From the NCBI RefSeq assembly GCF_003024155.1, contig NZ_CP028136.1:434001-498000 (forward strand): a stretch of 64,000 nt of DNA, given 5' to 3'. The stretch is from Christiangramia fulva (lineage in GTDB: Bacteria; Bacteroidota; Bacteroidia; Flavobacteriales; Flavobacteriaceae). A program made the position numbers and the translations under genes. This document shows positions 55,128-62,399 of this stretch, one piece after another; the stretch's first letter is position 1, and every line of letters begins with the position of its first letter. The notes below the pieces were generated by a model. The model saw only the letters and a list, made by a program, of their open reading frames with translations, was not told the origin of the DNA and did no database searches.

Positions 55128-55754
55128 TTAGTTTTTCTTCACCACCTTATAACCTGTTCTATTAATGGCTGCGACAATCTGTCCAATACTTACCTTAGTC
55201 CGGTCAAATTCCACTTTGGCAGATGCTTTCTCATAAATAGCATCAACAAAGAAAATCCCTGGTAGCTTTTTGACCTCAGATTCCACATGGGCGGCGCAAC
55301 CATTACACGTCATCCCTTGTATATTAAAAGTATTGCTTTGCAAATCAGAATTATTTACTACAACAACCTCCTTATTATTAGAAGGGAAGAAAATACCAGA
55401 GTAATATGGAAACGCGACGGCTAAAGCTGCGAAAAGACTGGCACTTAATAAATAAGTCTTGGTTTGGTACCATTTTGGCTTTGCATTTATAGCACAACAC
55501 TCGTCTGATTTTTGCCGCTGATAATAGTTATACCAGGCGTAGCCTATGGCAAAAATGGCTAACACTATTAAATAAGGGCGATAGGTCTCAAGCCATGATA
55601 AACTGCCCGCTATACCACCAATTCCAGCGATAGCTGCGATTACAGGTGGAATACAACAGGAAGAGGCAGCTAATGCCGCAAATATTCCTGAAACAGTGGC
55701 TCCTTTACCCCTGTAGTTCTGTTTTTTCCCTTTATTGGTGGTTAGAAAACTCAT
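55128..55754 (-). CDS. merTP: Mercuric transport protein MerTP fusion
   Basis: The 208-residue protein joins a MerT-like membrane part with a MerP-like metal-binding domain. A Cys pair lies in the first membrane helix (SSCCIPP, Cys33/34), another in the loop (DECCAI, Cys86/87), and the C-terminal HMA domain has GMTCNGCAAHVE (Cys150/153) with closing helix-strand features. In the mer system such proteins carry Hg(II) through the inner membrane to the reductase. The gene overlaps the ArsR-type gene by 4 bp and is followed by the MerA-like gene after 47 bp. Confidence 0.9.
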   Translation of the reverse strand: MSFLTTNKGKKQNYRGKGATVSGIFAALAASSCCIPPVIAAIAGIGGIAGSLSWLETYRPYLIVLAIFAIGYAWYNYYQRQKSDECCAINAKPKWYQTKTYLLSASLFAALAVAFPYYSGIFFPSNNKEVVVVNNSDLQSNTFNIQGMTCNGCAAHVESEVKKLPGIFFVDAIYEKASAKVEFDRTKVSIGQIVAAINRTGYKVVKKN

Positions 55755-56128
55755 GCTAATGATTTTTCTGGATGAGCAAGAATGAGTTTAAAAAAAGGCC
55801 GGAGCATTGTTAAGTTCTCTTTCTTTAAGGAATAAAAAATTGTTTGCCCTTCCCGTCTTCCTTCTACAATATTGCCATCTTTTAATTTTCGAAGATGTTG
55901 CGAAACTGCCGGTATGCTCATTCCCAAAATATCGGATAAATCACATGGGCAAAGTTCCCTTTCTTCTTCTAGAAGAAATAAAATTTTCAACCTTACTTCA
56001 TTTCCTGCTAATGCAAGGATCTTGCTAATTCCGGTAAAACTTGCGGCTGAGGAATTGATCATTTCTTTACACTGGTTAATTTGAGTGTAATTTGCCTCTA
56101 CCCGGGTACAATTTAAATCTGTCTTCAT
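55751..56128 (-). CDS. ArsR/SmtB-family metal-sensing repressor
   Basis: The 125-residue winged-helix repressor has ELCPCDLSDILGMSIPAVSQHLRKLKDGNIV (about 59-88) with Cys60-x-Cys62 in the alpha3 site, plus N-terminal Cys7 and Cys20 as further candidates, a layout like CadC (Cys7, Cys11, Cys58, Cys60). It should repress the operon it heads and leave the DNA when a soft metal binds. A 24-bp inverted repeat upstream (56170-56193) is the likely operator. Confidence 0.88.
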   Translation of the reverse strand: MKTDLNCTRVEANYTQINQCKEMINSSAASFTGISKILALAGNEVRLKILFLLEEERELCPCDLSDILGMSIPAVSQHLRKLKDGNIVEGRREGQTIFYSLKKENLTMLRPFFKLILAHPEKSLA

Positions 56129-56169
56129 CTATTTCAATTTTTACAAAAACGAATATATTAATTTATTTA

Positions 56170-56193
56170 TTATTTAAGCAAGTATTTAAATAA
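56170..56193. promoter_or_regulatory. Candidate ArsR operator (8-8-8 inverted repeat)
   Basis: TTATTTAA, an 8-nt spacer GCAAGTAT and TTAAATAA form a perfect inverted repeat 42 bp before the arsR start, and 80 bp before the TonB receptor. Size and AT content suit an ArsR-family dimer site; in a very AT-rich region chance is possible. Confidence 0.45.
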
Positions 56194-56231
56194 AAAATTA
56201 ATACCAAACTGTAAAAAATTAAATTAAATTC

Positions 56232-56239
56232 TATATTTG
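56232..56239 (+). promoter_or_regulatory. Candidate -7 element of the TonB receptor promoter
   Basis: TATATTTG matches TAnnTTTG, 34 bp before the ATG of the receptor. No convincing TTG is found at the -33 position. It lies between the ArsR inverted repeat and the receptor, so one repressor could affect both directions. Confidence 0.45.
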
Positions 56240-56272
56240 CTTCACTATTTTTAATCAATCTAAATAATAATA

Positions 56273-58657
56273 ATGAAATATTTTACTTTAGCAGTCTGCC
56301 TGCTTATTAGCCTGTGTGGGTTTTCTCAATCTGAACTAAAGGGGGAAATTAAAAATGATATAAATGAACCTATTGCCGGCGCCACGATATATCTGGAAGA
56401 ACTACAGAAAGGGACAACTACCAATTTCGAGGGAGTTTATAATTTAAAGGATATACCCCCGGGAATCTGGACTGTCACAATAAGAATGTTAGGATATCAA
56501 ACCAAAAAAGCAAAGCTGGAATTTACCTCAAATTCGGTAGTAGAATATAACACTATCTTACAAGATGACTATGGAAACCTTGACGAGGTAGTTATATCTG
56601 CGAGCCGAAATCCTGAATATCTTTCAGAAATTCCCGCATCGGTGACGGTTGTAAATTCAGGGAAACTTCAAGAATTTTCTACCTTTACATCGAACATTAA
56701 TGAAATCCTAGCTTATACCGTACCCGGACTTGCTGTAAGCACAGGAACTTTTTCCAACTGGGGACAGACTTTAAGAGGCCGGTCATTACTGGTGATGGTA
56801 GATGGAATTCCGCAATCCACTCCCCTGCGGAATGGACAATTGGGAATCAAAAGCATTAATCCAAATGATATCAAAAGAGTTGAAGTAATAAAAGGAGCTA
56901 CTTCTATTTTCGGAAATGGAGGAAATGGAGGTTTTATAAATTATATTACCAAAGACCCAAATACTTCAGAAAAATTCAGTGGAACCAGTAATGTTTGGGG
57001 TACTTCTCAGCTTTCCGAAACAGAAGATGCCTTTGGGTATGGAGTTTACCAATCTTTGACCGGTCAGTTAAATAAATTCAATTATTACGTAAGTGGAAGT
57101 TTCGAACAAACTGGGAATAAATATGATGCTAATGGTGTTCCCCTTCTCCCAACCTATGGCCTGGATAATACCAAGATCTACAGTACCTATGCTAAACTAG
57201 AATATCTTCTTTCAGAAAACCAGAAATTAACACTTAATGGAAACCTCTATAAATCGCTCCAGGACTCCCCTTTTATTCCAGTTTTTGCGGACATTCAGGT
57301 TCTAAATGAGGAAGGAGATTATTCCTTAGAACCTGGATATGGTATTGATGGATCTATTCCTGGAGAACAACCAACAGGTTCCCAGCTGATAAATGGCCGG
57401 TTAAAATACAACCTGAACTCTATTTTTTCAGGAACTACAGATTTTGTAACCGATCTTTATTATTCTAAGGCGGAAAGTATCTTCTTTTATTCTGATAAAT
57501 TTGAAAATGGAGGCCAATCTGTTGTCAATTCAGAAAAATATGGCTTAAGGCCTAATTTCAATACTCGAATCAACTCCTATGGAAATTCAGAAATCTCTTT
57601 AATCTATGGGCTGGATCTTTTAAAGGATAGAACCAATCAGGGCTTGTTAGACGGAAGGCTTTGGGTGCCAAATATTGAATTGATGAGCTTTGCGCCTTAT
57701 TTACAAACCACCCTGAAGCTGGACCACAGATGGGTATTCAAGGCCGGGCTGCGCTATGACGATTTGAAAATGAATATTGCAGATTATAATACCCTTCCCT
57801 ATTCGCCTAAGGGAGATGGAAACTTTAATCCATCTGTTTCTGTTCAGGGAGGAGAATTGGCCTTCGACAACCTTGCCTTCAATTTAGGACTACGATATAT
57901 TGAGCACCAGGAATTTATCCCCTACATAAGTTATTCCCAGGGATTTTCAATAGCCGATCTCGGGTCTATTCTGAGATCTGCAACAGCTGAAAGTATCGAA
58001 AATATCCAGTTAGAACCGGCGGTCACCAATAATTATGAATTCGGATTTATTTCAAACTTTAATAATTTGCGTGTAGAAGCCGTTTGGTATTATAGTACTT
58101 CAAATTTAGGTACCGGAGTTGTCTTTAGTGATGAGCTAAATTCATTTGTGCCTTCTGAACAGCCACAAAAAATATACGGTGGAGAGCTAGCCATAAATTA
58201 TTCTTTTCCTAATAACAAACTTTTTTTAGGAGCTACCTATTCTTATGTAGAAGGTCTAAAGCATCCTGAAGGAGAGGAAAACAACTTAAGCTATGTTGGC
58301 GGAGATGTGATTTCAGCTCCCAAATTCACAGCGAATATCACCTGGAGGCCAATCGAAGACTTAAGTACCTCCTTAAACGTAATTCACCTTGGGGATCGAA
58401 ACCGATTTGATCCTTTTCAGGACGCGGAAGGAAATTTCGTCTTCAGGCATACTGAATTTCCGGTAAAAGGATATACGCTGGTCAATCTTTCAGCGACTTA
58501 CGAGATAAAAAACAACCTGGGTATTTCTCTGGGTATTAATAATCTTCTGAATGAATTCTATTTACCTGCACGGTCACAATGGGCGGCACCATTAAGGTCC
58601 TTTACCGTCGCAGGAGAAGGAGCTAATGCTCGTCTTGGGTTAACTTATAATTTCTAA
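56273..58657 (+). CDS. TonB-dependent receptor with N-terminal carboxypeptidase-D-like domain
   Basis: The 794-residue outer-membrane receptor has a signal peptide (ending CGFSQS), a carboxypeptidase-D regulatory-like domain (about 20-100: ELKGEIKNDINEPIAGATIYLEE, VYNLKDIPPG), a plug domain (about 108-240: LDEVVISASRNPEYLSEIPASVTVV, DIKRVEVIKGATSIFGNG) and a 22-strand barrel with a C-terminal NARLGLTYNF. It imports a ligand with TonB energy. It faces the ArsR-type operon and is followed by a PepSY gene, so iron-siderophore or metal uptake is a reasonable guess. Confidence 0.92.
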   Translation: MKYFTLAVCLLISLCGFSQSELKGEIKNDINEPIAGATIYLEELQKGTTTNFEGVYNLKDIPPGIWTVTIRMLGYQTKKAKLEFTSNSVVEYNTILQDDYGNLDEVVISASRNPEYLSEIPASVTVVNSGKLQEFSTFTSNINEILAYTVPGLAVSTGTFSNWGQTLRGRSLLVMVDGIPQSTPLRNGQLGIKSINPNDIKRVEVIKGATSIFGNGGNGGFINYITKDPNTSEKFSGTSNVWGTSQLSETEDAFGYGVYQSLTGQLNKFNYYVSGSFEQTGNKYDANGVPLLPTYGLDNTKIYSTYAKLEYLLSENQKLTLNGNLYKSLQDSPFIPVFADIQVLNEEGDYSLEPGYGIDGSIPGEQPTGSQLINGRLKYNLNSIFSGTTDFVTDLYYSKAESIFFYSDKFENGGQSVVNSEKYGLRPNFNTRINSYGNSEISLIYGLDLLKDRTNQGLLDGRLWVPNIELMSFAPYLQTTLKLDHRWVFKAGLRYDDLKMNIADYNTLPYSPKGDGNFNPSVSVQGGELAFDNLAFNLGLRYIEHQEFIPYISYSQGFSIADLGSILRSATAESIENIQLEPAVTNNYEFGFISNFNNLRVEAVWYYSTSNLGTGVVFSDELNSFVPSEQPQKIYGGELAINYSFPNNKLFLGATYSYVEGLKHPEGEENNLSYVGGDVISAPKFTANITWRPIEDLSTSLNVIHLGDRNRFDPFQDAEGNFVFRHTEFPVKGYTLVNLSATYEIKNNLGISLGINNLLNEFYLPARSQWAAPLRSFTVAGEGANARLGLTYNF

Positions 58658-58668
58658 AATATGAGATT

Positions 58669-58708
58669 GCCGTTGCTTAGTCATTGACATGTTTAAGCAA
58701 CGGCTTTT
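58669..58708 (+). terminator. Intrinsic terminator after the TonB receptor
   Basis: A perfect 11-bp stem (GCCGTTGCTTA/TAAGCAACGGC) with a 14-nt loop precedes TTTTC, 11 bp after the receptor stop and 21 bp before the PepSY gene. It may attenuate rather than end transcription. Confidence 0.7.
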
Positions 58709-58729
58709 CTTCAAGAATAAACATATCTT

Positions 58730-59794
58730 TTGAATCTGTCTTTAAAAATAGCCCGGAAAATTCACCTTTATTTAGGATTGACCTGTGGCCTTATAGCTTC
58801 TATTTCAGGGCTTACTGGTGCTTTGTATGTATGGCAGCCTGAAATAATGGCCGCATTAAATCCGCAATTGCTGAATGTAGATTCTTTCAATGATATTTCT
58901 GAAGAAAAACTTTTAAAAACTTCCCAGACACTTTATAAAACTCATCAAGATTCAATAGGGAAAATTTTCCTCCCCTACAGGGAACAGCAAAGCATTTCTA
59001 TTATTTTTAGGGATGGAAAAACATTTTATTATCATCCCAGGACTGGCGAGCTTTTAGGAGAAAAATCAGCGTCTATATTATTTTTTGAAGATTTGTTGAG
59101 GATCCATCGTAGCCTCGGCATTCCTAAAATTGGAAAATACATTGTTGGTGGAAGTGCAATTTTATTTTTTCTTTTTCTCCTCAGCTCCGGATTTTTTCTA
59201 TGGTGGAAAAAATATAACCTGAATTTTAAAAAAGGAATTAAAATTAAATGGAAACGAAATAAAAAAAGGTTTAACTACGATGTTCATAAAAGCCTGGGAT
59301 TTTTCTTTTTTATACCGCTCCTGATAATAGCATTTTCCGGAGCCTATTTTACTTATAACACTTATTACAAGAAAGGTTTAAAGGTGTTGGATAGCTTTCA
59401 AAATATCAGCCTGGATAAAAAAATAACGCAAGAAAACACTCTTGATATTCATCAATTACTGGAGAATCCTAACAAAAGGTATTCACTCCGTGCAATTTAT
59501 TTTCCAGAAGCTTCAAATCCAGCATATCAGTTTAGGTATATTCAAAACAGATTCATTGTGCCAGGACTGAGAAAAACCAGGGAATTAAAATTAAATGAAA
59601 TGGGAAAAGTCCTTTCTTCCACTTCTTTTTATAGTGACCCCTTGAGTGAACAAATAGCATTACAATTTTATCCAGTTCATATTGGGGAAATAGTCGGATT
59701 ACCTGGAAGGATTTTGGTTTTCATCTCAGGCTTTATTCCTGTAATATTATTTATTACTGGTTTAAGGTTTTATTTCTGGAGAGAAAGGAAATAA
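58730..59794 (+). CDS. PepSY-associated membrane protein
   Basis: The 354-residue protein shows RKIHLYLGLTCGLIASISGLTGALYVWQPE (about 9-38), the PepSY-TM start, then a periplasmic segment with IFLPYREQQSISIIFRDGKTFYYHPRTGELLG, more membrane helices with HRSLG (about 125) and VHKSLGFFFF (about 183), and a last helix near residue 340. Histidines in the helices suggest heme or metal electron transfer, as in reductases linked to siderophore receptors. Start is probably TTG 58730, as no ATG is near. It follows a TonB receptor by 72 bp. Confidence 0.82.
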   Translation: MNLSLKIARKIHLYLGLTCGLIASISGLTGALYVWQPEIMAALNPQLLNVDSFNDISEEKLLKTSQTLYKTHQDSIGKIFLPYREQQSISIIFRDGKTFYYHPRTGELLGEKSASILFFEDLLRIHRSLGIPKIGKYIVGGSAILFFLFLLSSGFFLWWKKYNLNFKKGIKIKWKRNKKRFNYDVHKSLGFFFFIPLLIIAFSGAYFTYNTYYKKGLKVLDSFQNISLDKKITQENTLDIHQLLENPNKRYSLRAIYFPEASNPAYQFRYIQNRFIVPGLRKTRELKLNEMGKVLSSTSFYSDPLSEQIALQFYPVHIGEIVGLPGRILVFISGFIPVILFITGLRFYFWRERK

Positions 59795-59832
59795 AGAAAT
59801 TTGCTCCTGATAAGGTCAAAAATTTTGTTAAG

Positions 59833-59848
59833 TGTCAAAAAAAAGACA
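59833..59848. promoter_or_regulatory. TGTC-N8-GACA inverted repeat upstream of an SDR gene
   Basis: TGTC, eight adenines and GACA lie 52 bp before the SDR ATG. The repeat is like the site near the Crp/Fnr gene (TGTCA-N6-TGACC) and could be a second site of the same regulator, but the arms are only 4 bp. Confidence 0.3.
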
Positions 59849-59900
59849 TTATTTTCCTTGATTGGGTATTATTTTTAGAAATCATCAAAATTAGATTTTT

Positions 59901-60689
59901 ATGCACATTAAAAATAAAAAGGTATTAATTACAGGGGGCAATTCAGGTATAGGAAAAGCTATAATAAAAGAATTAATTCATCATGGCGTTAAAGAAATAG
60001 CTGTTTTTGCAAGAAACTTAAACACTCTAGAACGGTTAAAAAGTGATTTCCCTTCTGCTCAATTTCTCCTTTTAAAAGGAGATTTATCTTCTACAGAAGA
60101 TTTGAAAAAATGTATTACCGTTATACAAAGTAATTGGAAAGAATTGGATATACTAATCAATAATGCTGGTGTGGTTAGTGCAGGTTTACTTTCTGAAGTA
60201 AGTCAGGAAGATATAATTCAGCAAATAAACGTAAATCTTACCGGTTTGATTCTCTTGACCAAAAAATCCCTTCCACTTTTAAAACAAAGCCATCAAAGTG
60301 CAATTGTGAATATTTCATCCGGCTATGGTTACATTGCAATGCCCTTTTATAGTGTTTATGCTACAACAAAAGCGGCTGTCAGACAATTTTCTGATGCAAT
60401 GAGAAGAGAACTCTACCAATATCCTATACACGTAATGACTGTATATCCTTCGGCAACTAATACCAACATGATGAAAACAGCTGAAGTTGATGAAATGGAT
60501 TCACCTGAAAAAGTTGCAAAACTGGTTGTAGAGGGGTTAATTTCGGAAGAAATAAATGTGATTTTAGGAGGTGAGGAAAGAAAAAAACAGATTGAATTAA
60601 ACTTTATGGATCCCAAAAAAATTGATGAATTGGCGGCAGAAAATTATGAAGCACTTAAAAAAAGAACCAAGAATCACCGTGCGATGTAA
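59901..60689 (+). CDS. Short-chain dehydrogenase/reductase
   Basis: The 262-residue protein has the cofactor loop VLITGGNSGIGKAI (about 8-21), NNAGVVSAG (about 87-95), the catalytic Ser in NISSGYGYIA and the YATTK motif (about 153-157). These mark an active classical SDR using NAD(P)H. The substrate is unknown. It lies in the island after the TonB/PepSY pair and is 113 bp before the DehI-like gene, possibly on the same message. Confidence 0.9.
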   Translation: MHIKNKKVLITGGNSGIGKAIIKELIHHGVKEIAVFARNLNTLERLKSDFPSAQFLLLKGDLSSTEDLKKCITVIQSNWKELDILINNAGVVSAGLLSEVSQEDIIQQINVNLTGLILLTKKSLPLLKQSHQSAIVNISSGYGYIAMPFYSVYATTKAAVRQFSDAMRRELYQYPIHVMTVYPSATNTNMMKTAEVDEMDSPEKVAKLVVEGLISEEINVILGGEERKKQIELNFMDPKKIDELAAENYEALKKRTKNHRAM

Positions 60690-60802
60690 TTAGGACCTAA
60701 TAATGGATCGGAAACTATTGTAATGCTTTCAGGAATGTAAATAACGAGAACGATCTTAATAATTACGATTTGTAGGGATATATAAGGCTATTAAAAAGGA
60801 TT

Positions 60803-61711
60803 ATGAAATTTAAAAATAAAGATCTTCAGGAAGAAATAAAAAGAGGGATGCAGTTAGCGGCCACAAAACAGGATTTAATGCCCGAAAAAGTAGGTCCAAG
60901 AATGGCTCTCATTTATAAAGATATTCAGAACACTTTACGTGTACCTGTAGTTAATTCAATTTTTCGAATTTTAGCAAACTATCCAGATTATCTGGAGCAA
61001 AGATGGAAAGAAGTAAGCCCCGTTTTGCGTACCATGGCATTTGAAAAACAAGCGGACGAAATCCGTGAAATGGCTCTTATAAACGAATTTTCCACTTTTC
61101 CAGAATTGTCTTTAAAAAACCAGACTAAAATAAAGCAGTTAATAGCTTTTAATGATACGATCTTTTATGTTCTACCAAAGCTTTTAATAATTACAGGTCT
61201 TTTTTATGAATTAAGTTACGGGGCTGAAAAGAGAAATAGATCAGAACCTGAAAATGAAGATGATTATTACTATAAAATTCCCTTTGGCATTGTAAAGGGG
61301 ACAGAAAAAGTACCCTTGATAGATCCCGGGAAGACAAGGGGAAATATCATAAATGTTTTTGATTCTATTAAAGAAGTTCATGACTATCCGCTCATCTCAT
61401 CGTATTACCGGGGTATTGCAAATTGGCCTGAATTATTACAGGAAATTTGGGACAGAATTAAATCGATGGTGGGAACTCCTCCTTATGAAAAACGGAAGCA
61501 GGAATTGGTAGTATTTTCTACTAATGGGTTACAAAATTTACAGAACGTAATTAAAACTCAACATATCATAATGCCAGAAAAAGAAAGTGAAGAAATCAGG
61601 CATATTCTTTTAGCATTTCAACAAAAATTCATCCCCGAGATGCTATTGGATTTAGCCTTGATAAAGGCTAACCTAGGTGGTGGAAAGCCAGCTATTCAGC
61701 TAAGCTTATAG
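60803..61711 (+). CDS. DehI-family (halocarboxylic acid dehalogenase-like) protein
   Basis: The 302-residue all-helical protein shows two internal repeats: TLRVPVVNSIFRILANYPDYLEQRWKEVSPVL (about residues 43-74) and DYPLISSYYRGIANWPELLQEIWDRIKSM (about 195-223), which matches the two-fold pseudo-dimer of DehI group I dehalogenases. Known DehI enzymes hydrolyse 2-haloacids of both configurations with a water-activating Asp. Whether this protein dehalogenates is not shown; the active-site Asp was not verified. It is single-copy in an island gene set with an SDR. Confidence 0.7.
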   Translation: MKFKNKDLQEEIKRGMQLAATKQDLMPEKVGPRMALIYKDIQNTLRVPVVNSIFRILANYPDYLEQRWKEVSPVLRTMAFEKQADEIREMALINEFSTFPELSLKNQTKIKQLIAFNDTIFYVLPKLLIITGLFYELSYGAEKRNRSEPENEDDYYYKIPFGIVKGTEKVPLIDPGKTRGNIINVFDSIKEVHDYPLISSYYRGIANWPELLQEIWDRIKSMVGTPPYEKRKQELVVFSTNGLQNLQNVIKTQHIIMPEKESEEIRHILLAFQQKFIPEMLLDLALIKANLGGGKPAIQLSL

Positions 61712-61737
61712 GTGTAAAAATAGCTTCGTATCGGGAT

Positions 61738-61855
61738 TTAATCCTTCAAGTATACTTTCTGAAGAAAACTGAAAATTTGCATATTAGGGAGATCAAACTT
61801 TTCTGCAATTTCCAGTAATTCTTTTTTGAGACAATAAAGTTGAATCCGAAATATA
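61738..61855 (-). pseudogene. Possible small gene tail, protein-like open stretch
   Basis: On the minus strand about 38 codons without a start read FRIQLYCLKKELLEIAEKF and DLPNMQIFSFLQKVYLKD before a stop. The amphipathic helix pattern looks like protein, but no family is evident. It may be a truncated gene relic in the island. Confidence is low. Confidence 0.2.
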
Positions 61856-61938
61856 CGTTAACGTGAATATAAAAAAAATTCTCTTATAGAAAAGCAAGAT
61901 ATAAAAGGAAACCATCAAGTGGAAACTCCATTTTTTTT

Positions 61939-61946
61939 TACTTTTG
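61939..61946 (+). promoter_or_regulatory. Candidate -7 element for the small Cys-motif gene
   Basis: TACTTTTG matches TAnnTTTG and ends 12 bp before the ATG at 61959, which makes the leader very short and rejects an upstream TTG as start. Confidence 0.5.
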
Positions 61947-61958
61947 CATACACCCAAT

Positions 61959-62330
61959 ATGATGAAAAAAATAGCAGTCATATTTTTATTTTTCGCTTTT
62001 ACCGCGAGACCTGTATATGAATTTGCCTATTTAACCTATTTTAAGCTGAACCAGAGCGAAATTATCAGAAACTTTTGCGTCAATAAAAATAAGCCCGAAC
62101 TTCATTGCAACGGTAAATGTCATTTAATGAAGGAATTATCACTGGGATCTAAAAGTGATAAAAAACAAAATACAATTCTGGCTGAAAGTTTTCTCCCACT
62201 ATTTTTTCAGGAATATTCCTATAAATCTCGCCTATATATTTCCGATTTTTACCGCTGCGATAATTGGAGATTTTTACCCAAAGATTACTCACAAATTCAA
62301 ACTGTACCTTCCCCCCCTCCAAAAGTTTAG
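61959..62330 (+). CDS. Small secreted protein with CNGKCHL motif
   Basis: The 123-residue product begins with an N-terminal hydrophobic signal (MMKKIAVIFLFFAFTARPVYEFAY). Its core has three cysteines in NFCVNKNKPELHCNGKCHLM (about residues 39-58). C-terminal residues are proline-rich (VPSPPPKV). I recall similar small proteins next to TonB receptors in Flavobacteria, without a known function; a metal-binding role is an inference from Cys/His. It precedes a TonB receptor by 69 bp and may form one unit with it. ATG 61959 is used (61962 is the alternative). Confidence 0.65.
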   Translation: MMKKIAVIFLFFAFTARPVYEFAYLTYFKLNQSEIIRNFCVNKNKPELHCNGKCHLMKELSLGSKSDKKQNTILAESFLPLFFQEYSYKSRLYISDFYRCDNWRFLPKDYSQIQTVPSPPPKV

Positions 62331-62353
62331 TGCATAATACAGAACAAAAAAAC

Positions 62354-62373
62354 AGAGCGTTTATTGACGCTCT
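62354..62373. other. Hairpin between the small Cys-motif gene and a TonB receptor
   Basis: AGAGCGT and ACGCTCT enclose a 6-nt loop, following a run of adenines and without T-run after it on the plus strand. Downstream lies AAAGGAG, a possible Shine-Dalgarno, 18 bp before the receptor ATG. It could tune transcript stability or translation. Confidence 0.4.
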
Positions 62374-62399
62374 AAAGGAGTATGCATTAAAATATAATT

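Noticed and set aside
61793..61981. 62-codon antisense frame between the DehI-like gene and the small Cys-motif gene
   Set aside because: Low-complexity, hydrophobic frame across a promoter-like AT-rich region with no protein signature.
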